DNA of 64,000 nt from an uncultured Oscillospiraceae bacterium (GTDB lineage Bacteria > Bacillota > Clostridia > Oscillospirales > Oscillospiraceae): contig CAJULD010000001.1 in assembly GCA_910587505.1 (NCBI GenBank), positions 97,855-161,854 of the forward strand. Direction: 5' to 3'. Position numbers and translations under genes: made by a program. Position 1 is the stretch's first letter. Each line of letters begins with the position of its first letter. Positions 7,805 to 16,033 of the stretch are shown here, one piece after another. A model generated the notes under the pieces. The model did not search any database. It had not been told where the DNA came from and saw nothing but the letters and a program-made list of their open reading frames with translations.

Positions 7805-8923
7805 ATGACTCTGTCCGAAGCCCTTTTTGCCCGGACTTCCTGCCGGGAATATCTGCCTCGCCCGCTTTCCGCCGCCCAGCGGCAGCAGCTGGATAAGGCC
7901 GTCCAGCAGAGCTCCCGCCGCGCGGGACTCTCGATCCGCCTGGTCTGCGGTCAGCCGGACCCGTTCTCCGCCTTTTCCAAAGGAGGGGGCCGGATCAAAG
8001 GCGCGTCAAATTATTTCCTGTTCGCGGGACCCGCCGCCGACCCGGATCTGGACGAAAAGTGCGGCTACTATGGCGAGGAGCTGATCCTGACCGCGCAGGC
8101 CATGGGGCTGGGGACCTGCTGGGTAGGCGGAACCTACAGCAGGGAGCAGTGCCAGTGCCATCTGGAGGCGGGAGAGGAGCTGGTGTGCATCGCCGCGGTG
8201 GGGTGTCCCGCTCCGGGGAAGGGAAAGGCGCGCCCCCTCAAAAGACCTGAGGCGCTGATTCAGGAGACGGCGGACGCGCCGGAATGGTTTCAGAGCGGCA
8301 TCGCCGCCGTGCAGCGCGCTCCCTCCGCCATGAACCGGCAGGGATACCGGTTTTCCTGCCGGAGGGATGGGACTGTCCGGGTGCGGCTGTGCGGCACGGG
8401 GTCCTTCACGCTGGTGGACCTGGGAATCGCCAAGCGGCACTTCGAGCTGGGCGCCCATGGAGGAGAGTGGACCTGGGGCGACGGAGGCATATTCCGGAAG
8501 GCCAGGGAGGAGAAATCCTGCGGCGCCGTGGTATGGCGGCAGATAGAAGGCCGGCGGGAGTACCTGCTGGTCCAGCATAACGGCGGCCACTGGAGCTTTC
8601 CCAAGGGGCACGTGGAAAACAGAGAAACGGAAGCGGAGACCGCCGCCCGGGAGATTCGGGAGGAGACGGGGCTGACGGCGGAGATTCACACCGACTTCCG
8701 GAAGCAGGTAACCTATTCTCCCAAACCAGGAGTCGTCAAGGATGTGATCTTTTTCACAGCCATACCCGCCGGCGGGCGGGAGCGGCCGCAGGAATCGGAG
8801 ATTTCCCAGCTGAGATGGCTGCCTTTCAGCGAGGCGGCGCGGCAGATCACCTACGCCACCGACGAGGAGATCCTGCTGGCGGCGGAGGCGTATCTGAACG
8901 GAGCGTCAAAACCGCAGGCATAG
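7805..8923 (+). CDS. Nitroreductase-like / Nudix hydrolase fusion protein
   Basis: A 372-residue two-domain protein. Residues 1-235 resemble the putative TM-nitroreductase family (FMN-dependent oxidoreductase fold), beginning ALFARTSCREYLPRPLSAAQ and containing the GLGTCWVGGTYSR segment. Residues about 240-365 are a Nudix domain with a complete Nudix box GHVENRETEAETAAREIREETGL, with the GX5EX7REUXEEXGU spacing intact. The combination suggests a redox or FMN-linked role together with hydrolysis of a nucleoside diphosphate-X; the substrate cannot be read from sequence. The ATG at 7805 follows GGAAAAGGAG. A possible promoter TTGACA near 7720 precedes it. Monocistronic, flanked by the divergent glycine-riboswitch unit and a terminator palindrome. 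Confidence 0.85.
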   Translation: MTLSEALFARTSCREYLPRPLSAAQRQQLDKAVQQSSRRAGLSIRLVCGQPDPFSAFSKGGGRIKGASNYFLFAGPAADPDLDEKCGYYGEELILTAQAMGLGTCWVGGTYSREQCQCHLEAGEELVCIAAVGCPAPGKGKARPLKRPEALIQETADAPEWFQSGIAAVQRAPSAMNRQGYRFSCRRDGTVRVRLCGTGSFTLVDLGIAKRHFELGAHGGEWTWGDGGIFRKAREEKSCGAVVWRQIEGRREYLLVQHNGGHWSFPKGHVENRETEAETAAREIREETGLTAEIHTDFRKQVTYSPKPGVVKDVIFFTAIPAGGRERPQESEISQLRWLPFSEAARQITYATDEEILLAAEAYLNGASKPQA

Positions 8924-9032
8924 CCTCCCGGACAGCAGCATTTGAAATCACCGGCGGGTGCGCCGTGAAGCGCCGCTCTGCGCCCCGGTTGTGCGCCTGT
9001 AGCGCACAATTCGACGCGCACTCCGCGCAAAG

Positions 9033-9066
9033 TGTTTTTCCCGTGGGCCGGCCCACGGGAAAAACA
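9033..9066. terminator. Perfect palindrome, bidirectional terminator
   Basis: TGTTTTTCCCGTGGGCC followed by its exact reverse complement, then TTTTTT. It separates the nitroreductase-Nudix gene from the serC promoter. Confidence 0.85.
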
Positions 9067-9123
9067 TTTTTTGCTATCCGGCCAAAAAAATTGTCAGGTC
9101 AGCTGAATTTTTTTGAATCACTA

Positions 9124-9152
9124 TTGATTATTCCGTCATACTGTATTATACT
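9124..9152 (+). promoter_or_regulatory. serC promoter
   Basis: TTGATT (9124-9129), 17-nt spacer, TATACT (9147-9152). It is 57 nt upstream of the serC start. Confidence 0.8.
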
Positions 9153-9208
9153 GGGAAAAGATGGAGAGAGATGGGCTCTCAAGCGAAAATACGAGGAGGA
9201 TGAAGGCC

Positions 9209-10297
9209 ATGAAATACAACCGCACGTATAACTTTTCCGCCGGCCCCGCCACCATGCCCGAGCCGGTCCTGGAGGAGATCCGGGACGAGATGATGAACTA
9301 CCGGGGCTCCGGTATGTGCGTGATGGAAATGAGCCACCGCTCCCCGGTGTTCCAGCAGATCGTCGATGAGGCGGAGCGGGACCTGCGGGAGCTGATGCAC
9401 ATTCCCGACAACTACAGGGTGCTGTTCATTCAGGGCGGCGCAACCCTCCAGTTTGCCATGATCCCCGTGAATCTGATGAAAAACGGGGTGGCCTGCTACG
9501 TGGAGACCGGCGCGTGGTCCAAAAAAGCCATTGCCGAGGCCAAAAAGTACGGCGACGTCCATGTGGTGGCCTCCAGCAGGGACCGGAATTTCTGCTGCAT
9601 TCCCGATTGCAGTAATCTGGACATCCCGGAGAACGCGGATTACGTATACATCTGTGAGAACGAGACCATCCACGGCGTGACCTGGAACAGGCTCCCCGAC
9701 ACCAGGGGGCACGTGCTGGTCAGCGACCAGAGCAGCATGTTCCTCTCCCGGCCCTGCAACGTCAGCGACTATGGTCTCATTTACGCCGGGGTGCAGAAGA
9801 ACGTGGGCCCCGCCGGTATGGTGGTGGCCATCATCCGGGAGGACCTGATCCGGGAGGACCTGGACCCCAGGACCCCCATCTACATGAGCTACAAAACCCA
9901 CGCGGACAACGGCTCCATGTACAACACCCCCAACTGCTGGGCCATCTACTGCTGCGGCAAGGTGTTCAGGTACCTCAGGAGCATCGGCGGCCTGGAGGAG
10001 ATGGAGCGGCGCAACATCGAGAAGGCCAGGGTCATGTACGACTTTCTGGATTCCTCCGAAATGTTCACAGGCACCGTGGACAGGGAGTGCCGCAGCCTCA
10101 TGAACATCCCCTTCGTCACCGGCAACAGGGACCTGGACGCGAAGGTGGTGGCCGCCGCCAGGGCCGCCGGGTTTGATAACCTGAAGGGTCACAAAAGCGT
10201 GGGCGGACTCCGGGCCAGCGTGTATAACGCCATGCCCAGGGAGGGCGTGGAGGCGCTGGTTGAATTCCTGAAGAAATTTGAAGCCGAAAACGGCTGA
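9209..10297 (+). CDS. serC: Phosphoserine aminotransferase
   Basis: A 362-residue PLP-dependent class V aminotransferase converting 3-phosphohydroxypyruvate and glutamate to phosphoserine, step two of serine synthesis (and the related pyridoxal pathway step). The N-terminal NFSAGPATMPEPVLEEI, the GGATLQFAMIPVNL phosphate/PLP loop and the Schiff-base segment YAGVQKNVGPAG are diagnostic. It has the usual family length. The ATG at 9209 is chosen over 9200 because GAGGAGG at 9194-9200 then has an 8-nt spacing. serA follows on the same strand after 391 bp, so the two catalyse consecutive steps although the gap is long for an operon. No serB is visible. Confidence 0.97.
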   Translation: MKYNRTYNFSAGPATMPEPVLEEIRDEMMNYRGSGMCVMEMSHRSPVFQQIVDEAERDLRELMHIPDNYRVLFIQGGATLQFAMIPVNLMKNGVACYVETGAWSKKAIAEAKKYGDVHVVASSRDRNFCCIPDCSNLDIPENADYVYICENETIHGVTWNRLPDTRGHVLVSDQSSMFLSRPCNVSDYGLIYAGVQKNVGPAGMVVAIIREDLIREDLDPRTPIYMSYKTHADNGSMYNTPNCWAIYCCGKVFRYLRSIGGLEEMERRNIEKARVMYDFLDSSEMFTGTVDRECRSLMNIPFVTGNRDLDAKVVAAARAAGFDNLKGHKSVGGLRASVYNAMPREGVEALVEFLKKFEAENG

Positions 10298-10688
10298 TAC
10301 CTTTTCTGAAGGAAAAAGCAGCGGAAAAGACTTTGCCGCAGGCCTGAAGCCGTTGCCGTCCCCGGATTCCTGCCCGGTAACGAAAATGCGTTTTTGCAGT
10401 ATGTAAACCTTTTTCACTTGACAAGGTGCGCTCTGCACAGCCTTTTGGGCAGCCCGGTGTGCTGGCCTGGTACCCGGCCGGGGTTCGACTTGCTTCAGGG
10501 CCCGCGCCTCGGAGGTTTGTCTTCCCTCAACATGGGTTTTAAACAGGGAGAAAGTTGCCGGGGAAAGGGCAACTCCCAGGGAAATTTTTGCGCGCAGCCC
10601 TGCGGGCCGCCTCCCCTGCGACAGGAAACGGAAATATGCTTTGCCGCCTGAAGGACGGCAAAGAAAATTGACAAGGAGACGGGAAACA
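10298..10688 (+). other. serC-serA intergenic leader region (391 bp)
   Basis: The start contains a family B-like unit (about 10300-10345, CTGAAGGAAAAAGCAGCGG). The remainder is GC-rich with short inverted repeats (GGCCTGG...CCCGGCC near 10464-10482). No clear promoter, riboswitch or gene is recognised. A 39-codon open frame at 10532-10651 ends 37 bp before serA but its nearest GGAGG is 16 nt away. Confidence 0.4.
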
Positions 10689-11600
10689 ATGAAAATCTTA
10701 GTCACCGACGGAATGGACAAAACCGCTCTGGAGCAGTTAAAAAAGAACGGTCACGAGGTAACCGAGCAGTTCTACGCCCCCGAAGAGCTGGGCGCAGCCC
10801 TGAAGGAATTTGACGCGGTGGTGGTGCGCAGCGCCACCAAAGTGAGAGCGCCCCACATCGACGAGGCGAAAACCGGAAGGTTAAAGCTGATTATCCGCGG
10901 CGGCGTGGGCGTGGACAACATCGACGTAAAGTACGCCGGGGAAAACGGAATCACAGTGAAGAATACCCCCCGCGCCTCCTCCGGCTCCGTGGCCGAGCTG
11001 GCCATGGGCCACATGTTCTCCTGCGCCAGGTTCCTCTCCATCGCGGGCCACACCATGCGGGAGGGCAAGTGGGAAAAGAAGGCCTACGGCAAGGGAATGG
11101 AGCTGGGGGGCAAGACCCTGGGCATCATCGGCTTCGGCCGCATCGGGCAGGCTCTGGGCCGCATGGCCAGGGGCATCGGCATGGAGGTCATCGCCCAGGA
11201 CATCTTCCACGTCCCCGGCATCGAGGAGGAGATGGGGATCAGATATGTGGAGCTGGACGAGCTGCTGGAGCGGTCTGACTTTATCTCCCTGCACACTCCC
11301 TCCCTCAACGGCGTGAAGCTGATCTGCAGGGAGAATATCGACAAAATGAAGGACGGCGTGGTGTTCATCAACACCAGCCGGGGCGACAACGTCAACGAGG
11401 ACGATCTGCTGGAGGCGCTCAATTCCGGCAAGGTCCGGGCCGCCGGTCTGGACGTCTACGACAGGGAGCCCTCCGTCAACGCCGCGCTGTATTCCCACCC
11501 CAACGTGTCCTGCACCCCCCACATCGGCGCCGCCACCGGGGAGGCCCAGAAGCGCATCGGCGCGGAAATTGTGGAGATTATTGAGAATTTCGGGAAGTAA
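10689..11600 (+). CDS. serA: D-3-phosphoglycerate dehydrogenase, short form
   Basis: A 303-residue NAD-dependent 2-hydroxyacid dehydrogenase, most simply 3-phosphoglycerate dehydrogenase, the first step of serine synthesis. The NAD-binding GFGRIGQALG lies near residues 145-155. The catalytic residues are in SRGDNVNEDDL (Arg), DVYDREP (Glu) and CTPHIGAAT (His). It lacks the C-terminal regulatory ACT and ASB domains, so serine feedback through ACT is not expected. The ATG at 10689 follows AAGGAGACGGG. The neighbouring serC supports SerA over other hydroxyacid dehydrogenases. Confidence 0.92.
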   Translation: MKILVTDGMDKTALEQLKKNGHEVTEQFYAPEELGAALKEFDAVVVRSATKVRAPHIDEAKTGRLKLIIRGGVGVDNIDVKYAGENGITVKNTPRASSGSVAELAMGHMFSCARFLSIAGHTMREGKWEKKAYGKGMELGGKTLGIIGFGRIGQALGRMARGIGMEVIAQDIFHVPGIEEEMGIRYVELDELLERSDFISLHTPSLNGVKLICRENIDKMKDGVVFINTSRGDNVNEDDLLEALNSGKVRAAGLDVYDREPSVNAALYSHPNVSCTPHIGAATGEAQKRIGAEIVEIIENFGK

Positions 11601-11706
11601 CCGCAGAGATACATGCTGTTCCTGCGAAGGGAACATATGATGAGGACCCTTTGGGGCTGCCCCGGAGTTTCTGAACCGCCCCGGTAAAAACGGACAATGG
11701 ACAAAA

Positions 11707-11742
11707 GCCCCCTGATGCAGGAAAGCAGACTGCGTCAGGGGG
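11707..11742. repeat. Repeat D hairpin, copy 2
   Basis: GCCCCCTGATGCAG pairs with CTGCGTCAGGGGG across a 9-nt loop. It is a second copy of the hairpin at 3317-3353 and lies downstream of serA, so it may also act in transcript 3' end formation. No U tract follows. It is in a 422-bp gene-free stretch (11601-12022). Confidence 0.6.
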
Positions 11743-11886
11743 TAAATATACCGGCAGAAAACTGTCAACGCACAGCGGAGCTGCCGGCGGTGTCCGGATG
11801 CTTCGCAAACGCCGGAGCGCTCCAGGGATGATACGAAAGCGCAGCCTTCCGCAGATCGGGCCGCGCAAAAATCTGTAATTTGCACG

Positions 11887-11915
11887 TTGCGTATTTTCTG
11901 TGGCTGTGCTATAAA
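11887..11915 (+). promoter_or_regulatory. Promoter for MATE gene
   Basis: TTGCGT (11887-11892), 17-nt spacer, TATAAA (11910-11915), about 108 nt upstream of the MATE start. Confidence 0.6.
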
Positions 11916-12022
11916 TGTTACCTGTATCCGGGAGCGTCCGCCTCCATTCAGGCAGACGGATAAAAAAGATTGCGCTCAATTTCCCCGGCGGGGGACGGAC
12001 GGGAAGGAAGACGGACGGGACA

Positions 12023-13384
12023 ATGAATCGCGGAATAACGATGCAGACGGAGGGCAGCCCCTGGCGGCTGCTGCTCCTGTTTTCCCTGCCGCTGATGGCG
12101 GGCAATATTTTTCAGCAGATGTACACCGTGGTAGACACCGCCGTGGTGGGAAAGGTGCTGGGTGTGGACGCCCTGGCGGCGCTTGGGTCGGTGGACTGGC
12201 TCAACTGGCTGACCCTGGGGACCATTCAGGGATTCACCCAGGGGTTTTCCATCCTCCTGGCTCAGCGCTTCGGCGCGGGAGACCACGCAGGGCTGCGCCA
12301 CGCCATGTCCAACGCCGTTTTCCTCTCGGCGCTGTGCGCCGTGCTGGTGACGGCGGGAGCGGAGCTGATTGCGGAACCGGTGGTGGTTCTTCTGCGCACG
12401 CCGGAGGAAATCCGGCACATCGCCATGGCCTACCTGCGCCTCCTGTTCGCGGGGCTCCCGGTGGTCACGGCGTACAATTTCGCCGCGGCGGCCCTGCGGG
12501 CCCTGGGCGACGGGCGTACGCCGCTGATTGCCATGATCGCGGCGTCCCTGACCAACATTGCGCTGGACCTCTGGTTTGTTCCGGGGCTGCAATGGGGCGT
12601 CCGGGGCGCGGCGGCGGCCACCATCATTGCCCAGTGTCTGGCGGCGGCCTGCTGCATCTGGCGGCTGCGCCGGATCGAGGCGCTGCGTCTGACGAAGGAG
12701 GACTGGCATCTCAGCGGCGGCCTGTGCGGGCGTCTGCTGAAGCTGGGGCTGCCCATGGCGCTGCAGAATACGATCATCGCTGTGGGAGGTATGATGATTC
12801 AGACCATCGTCAACGGCTTCGGCGTGGCATTTATCGCCGGATTCACCGCCACCAACAAGCTCTACGGCGTTCTGGAGGTGGCGGCCACCTCCTATGGCTA
12901 CGCCATGACCACCTACGCCGGACAGAATCTGGGAGCCGGCAGGCTGGACCGGGTGTCCCGCGGGATGCGGGCGGGACTGGTAATCGCCCTGGCCACATCG
13001 GCAGCCATTGCGGCGGTGATGCTGGCCTGCGGGCGGTGGATCCTCTCCTGGTTCATTTCCGGCGGCGCCGCCCAGAGCGGGGAGGCGCTGGCTGTGGCGG
13101 TGCGGTATCTGCGGTTGATGGCGTTGTGCCTGCCGGTGCTGTATGTTCTGCATGTGACCCGCAGCTGCGTCCAGGGGCTGGGCAACACGCTGCTGCCCAT
13201 GGTCTCCGGGATTTCCGAATTTATCATGCGCACCGGCGGGGCGCTGCTGCTGCCGGCAGTGATCGGAGAGTCCGGCGTCATGTGGGCGGAAATTCTGGCC
13301 TGGTTCGGGGCGGACCTGATTCTGGTCCCCAGTTATTTTTATATGATGCGCCGCACGCGGCGGCGGATGGAGGAGCCGGTATGA
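12023..13384 (+). CDS. MATE-family multidrug/toxin efflux transporter
   Basis: A 453-residue cation-coupled antiporter of the MATE family, with the typical twelve hydrophobic segments. The diagnostic N-terminal blocks are ALPLMAGN-like SLPLMAGNIFQQMYTVVDT and LGSVDWLNWLTLGTIQGFTQGFSILLAQRFGA. The C-half contains NLGAGRLDRVSRGMRAG. The start at 12023 is preceded only by a weak GGAAGG/GGGA, and an alternative ATG lies at 12041. The last codon overlaps the start of the next gene by ATGA, so the two are translationally coupled. The substrate cannot be predicted. Confidence 0.93.
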   Translation: MNRGITMQTEGSPWRLLLLFSLPLMAGNIFQQMYTVVDTAVVGKVLGVDALAALGSVDWLNWLTLGTIQGFTQGFSILLAQRFGAGDHAGLRHAMSNAVFLSALCAVLVTAGAELIAEPVVVLLRTPEEIRHIAMAYLRLLFAGLPVVTAYNFAAAALRALGDGRTPLIAMIAASLTNIALDLWFVPGLQWGVRGAAAATIIAQCLAAACCIWRLRRIEALRLTKEDWHLSGGLCGRLLKLGLPMALQNTIIAVGGMMIQTIVNGFGVAFIAGFTATNKLYGVLEVAATSYGYAMTTYAGQNLGAGRLDRVSRGMRAGLVIALATSAAIAAVMLACGRWILSWFISGGAAQSGEALAVAVRYLRLMALCLPVLYVLHVTRSCVQGLGNTLLPMVSGISEFIMRTGGALLLPAVIGESGVMWAEILAWFGADLILVPSYFYMMRRTRRRMEEPV

Positions 13385-13713
13385 CGGAAAAAGTGACGAT
13401 AGAGCGGCGGGACGATATGCCCATGCCGCTGAACCTGCTGGCGTCGCCGGAGGATCTGGCGGCGTGGCACCGGGAAGGGCTGCTGGGCAGTCTGGCGCGG
13501 GGGGAGCGGGAGCTGGCGATTGCCTGTTTTGATACGGAGGGCTCCTTCAATCTGAATCTGGCGGCTCAGGCGGTGCTGCGGATGGCCATGGATATCCTGT
13601 ATGACCACCCGGAGGCGGAAAGTCTGACGGTTTATTGCGGCGGGGAAAAATGCTGGAGGACGTATTGCTTCTGGTGGAACATGCTGTATGCGGAGCATAA
13701 GCCGGAGCATTGA
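13381..13713 (+). CDS. Small hypothetical protein coupled to MATE transporter
   Basis: A 110-residue soluble protein, not confidently recognised. It is Leu/Ala/Glu-rich, with helices around residues 20-45 and 55-75 and then SLTVYCGGEKCWRTYCFWWN, rich in Cys and Trp. The C-terminal half (a helix followed by a short beta strand) vaguely resembles the end of macrodomain proteins, but the ADP-ribose-binding loops are missing. Its ATG overlaps the MATE stop (ATGA), implying coupled expression. It could be an accessory or regulatory protein for the pump; this is inference from position only. Confidence 0.7.
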   Translation: MTEKVTIERRDDMPMPLNLLASPEDLAAWHREGLLGSLARGERELAIACFDTEGSFNLNLAAQAVLRMAMDILYDHPEAESLTVYCGGEKCWRTYCFWWNMLYAEHKPEH

Positions 13714-13816
13714 TGGATTTTCCTCTTTGTTTCTTCCGGGGCTTCGCGCCTGCTTTTGTCCTCCCGGAGCCGCCGCGCGGCGGCCCGGGGGGAAAAGTGA
13801 ATTTTTCCGCGGCAGG

Positions 13817-13845
13817 TTGTACTTTCCTTTTAAACATGCTATAAT
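13817..13845 (+). promoter_or_regulatory. trpS operon promoter
   Basis: TTGTAC (13817-13822), 17-nt spacer, perfect TATAAT (13840-13845). No T-box leader fits in the 65 nt before trpS. Confidence 0.85.
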
Positions 13846-13909
13846 ACATATTTAACGCAGCTTATTGCGCACACGCGATGAAGATAAAAGAACAAAGGAG
13901 CAAACAACA

Positions 13910-14914
13910 ATGGAAGAGAAAAAAACAATGCTCTCCGGCATCAAGCCCAGCGGCGACCTGACCCTGGGCTCCTATCTGGGCCCCCTGCACCACTGGCCGA
14001 AGATGATCGAGGAGTACGACTGCTATTACTTTATGGCGGACCTGCACGCCATCACCGTGCGCCAGAATCCCGCCGACCTGCGCCGGCGTACCGTGGAGCA
14101 GCTGGCGCAGTATATCGCCTGCGGCCTGAACCCGGATAAATGTACCATCTTCGTTCAGTCCCACGTCCACCAGCACGCCGAGCTGGGCTGGGTGCTCAAC
14201 TGCTACGCCATGTTCGGCGAGCTCTCCCGCATGACCCAGTTCAAGGACAAGTCCGCCAAAAACGCCGACAACATCAACGGCGGCCTTTTCACCTACCCCA
14301 GCCTCATGGCCGCCGACATCCTGCTCTACCAGCCGGACCTCGTCCCCGTGGGGGAGGATCAGAAGCAGCACGTGGAGCTGGCCCGGAACATCGTCCAGCG
14401 GTTCAACGGCGTCTACGGCGATGTGTTCAAGATGCCGGAGCCCTATATCCCCAAAGTGGGGGCCCGGATCATGAGCCTGACCAACCCCGCCGCGAAAATG
14501 AGCAAGAGCGATAACGGGGACACCGGCCGGGTGACCCTTATGGACGATCCCAATGTCATCATGAAGCAGTTTAAACGGGCGATCACCGACAGCGACACGG
14601 AGCGCTGCGTCCGCTACGACCCGGAAAACAAGCCCGGCGTGGCCAATCTGATGCAGATCTACGCCTCCGCCACCGGCAAAACCTTTGACGAGATCGAGCG
14701 GGAATTTGACGGTCTGGGCTATGGCAGATTCAAGCCCGCCGTAGGCGAGGCCGTGGTGGAAATGCTTCGCCCCATCCAGGATGAGACAAAGCGCATCCTG
14801 GCGGACAGAGCCTATCTGGAGAGCGTCTACCGCGCGGGAGCGGAGAAGGCGTCCCGTGCAGCGGAGAGGACCCTGCGCAGGGTCTATAAAAAGATCGGCT
14901 TTGTTGCCAGATAA
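13910..14914 (+). CDS. trpS: Tryptophanyl-tRNA synthetase
   Basis: A 334-residue class I aminoacyl-tRNA synthetase charging tRNA-Trp. The HIGH-equivalent GDLTLGSYLGP (residues 16-26 region), the bacterial TrpRS block GVGEDQ-type VPVGEDQKQHVELARN, and the KMSKS loop AAKMSKSDNG are intact. The usual length for bacterial TrpRS. The ATG at 13910 follows AAAGGAG with good spacing. The stop lies 11 bp before the tagO-like gene, whose ribosome site follows directly, so translation enzymes and wall-polymer genes share a transcript. Confidence 0.97.
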   Translation: MEEKKTMLSGIKPSGDLTLGSYLGPLHHWPKMIEEYDCYYFMADLHAITVRQNPADLRRRTVEQLAQYIACGLNPDKCTIFVQSHVHQHAELGWVLNCYAMFGELSRMTQFKDKSAKNADNINGGLFTYPSLMAADILLYQPDLVPVGEDQKQHVELARNIVQRFNGVYGDVFKMPEPYIPKVGARIMSLTNPAAKMSKSDNGDTGRVTLMDDPNVIMKQFKRAITDSDTERCVRYDPENKPGVANLMQIYASATGKTFDEIEREFDGLGYGRFKPAVGEAVVEMLRPIQDETKRILADRAYLESVYRAGAEKASRAAERTLRRVYKKIGFVAR

Positions 14915-14925
14915 GCGGAGGCGGC

Positions 14926-16032
14926 ATGAACGAACTATTTGACCGGCTGAGCGTCCTGCCGGTGATCCAGGCTCTGGCCACGTCCCTGGTGCTGAGCTTC
15001 TGCCTGACGCCGTTGGTGAAATGGCTGGCGGTGAAGATCGGGGCGGTGGACGTGCCCCGTGACAAGCGGAGGATGCATGACCACCCCATTCCCCGGCTGG
15101 GCGGACTGGCCATATTTATCGGCTTTGTGATTTCCATCCTGCTTTTCACCGATGTGAATCAGCAGCTGCGGGGCATTCTGCTGGGGGGCTGCATCATTGT
15201 GGCGGTGGGCGTGGTGGACGATTCCCACCCGCTGGGCGCGGGCATCAAATTTATTTTGCAGATTGTGGCGGCCCTGATCGCCGTGTGGCACGGGGTGGTC
15301 ATTGAGATGATCGCCAATCCCCTGCCCTTTGGCGGGGAATACTGGAACTTCGGCATCATGGCGGTGCCCATTACGGTGATCTGGATCGTGGCGGTGACCA
15401 ATTCCGTCAACCTCATCGACGGACTGGACGGCCTGGCCGACGGCGTGAGCACCATCGCGGCGCTGACCATGCTGATTATCGCGCTGCTGATGGGCAATAT
15501 GGAAATGGCGGTGGTCTGCGGCGCGCTGGTGGGGGGATGCATCGGGTTCATCCCATACAACCGCAACCCCGCCAAGATCTTCATGGGCGATACCGGAGCC
15601 ACCTTCCTGGGCTTTGTGCTGGCCACGGTGTCGGTGACGGGGCTGTTCAAGCTGTACGCGGCGATTTCCTTCGTGGTGCCCTTCATTATTCTGGGATTCC
15701 CCATTTATGACACCGTGTCCGCCTTTACCCGCCGGATCCTCAAGGGCCAGAATCCCATGAAGGCGGACCGCAGCCACACCCACCACAAGCTCATCGATAT
15801 GGGCATGAACCAGAAGCAGGCGGTGGCTACTTTATACATGGTGGCCACCGTGCTGGGGCTGTGCGCGGTGATGATCGTTACCCGCGGGTATGCGAAGGCA
15901 ATTTTGTCGGTGGCGGCGCTGGCCGGCACCGCCTATACGGTGACCCGCATTGTCCGCTATCCCCATGAGCACCATAAGCCGGAGGCTCCGCCGGCAGAGG
16001 AGAAGGCCGGGAAGAACGAGGAGGAGAACTGA
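14926..16032 (+). CDS. tagO: Undecaprenyl-phosphate GlcNAc-1-phosphate transferase (TagO/WecA family)
   Basis: A 368-residue integral membrane glycosyltransferase of family GT4/MraY, which transfers GlcNAc-1-phosphate from UDP-GlcNAc to undecaprenyl phosphate to start teichoic acid or other wall-linked polysaccharide. The motifs are DKRRMHDHPIPRLGG (about residue 45), VDDSHPLGAG, NLIDGLDGLADG, FMGDTGATFLG and the cytosolic histidine motif DRSHTHHKL. About ten transmembrane segments are visible, followed by a charged Glu/Lys-rich tail. It is followed by the UDP-GlcNAc epimerase one base pair after its stop, which fits synthesis of ManNAc-containing linkage units. Confidence 0.94.
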   Translation: MNELFDRLSVLPVIQALATSLVLSFCLTPLVKWLAVKIGAVDVPRDKRRMHDHPIPRLGGLAIFIGFVISILLFTDVNQQLRGILLGGCIIVAVGVVDDSHPLGAGIKFILQIVAALIAVWHGVVIEMIANPLPFGGEYWNFGIMAVPITVIWIVAVTNSVNLIDGLDGLADGVSTIAALTMLIIALLMGNMEMAVVCGALVGGCIGFIPYNRNPAKIFMGDTGATFLGFVLATVSVTGLFKLYAAISFVVPFIILGFPIYDTVSAFTRRILKGQNPMKADRSHTHHKLIDMGMNQKQAVATLYMVATVLGLCAVMIVTRGYAKAILSVAALAGTAYTVTRIVRYPHEHHKPEAPPAEEKAGKNEEEN

Positions 16033-16033
16033 C

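Noticed and set aside
10430..10500. T-box-like leader before serA because of a TGGTACC string
   Set aside because: The full AGGGTGGNACCGCG box and a specifier stem are missing, and the following gene is not an aminoacyl-tRNA synthetase.
10532..10651. A 39-codon frame (possible leader peptide) just before serA
   Set aside because: The only GGAGG is 16 nt upstream, the codon content shows no serine-rich attenuator pattern, and no terminator/antiterminator pair was seen.
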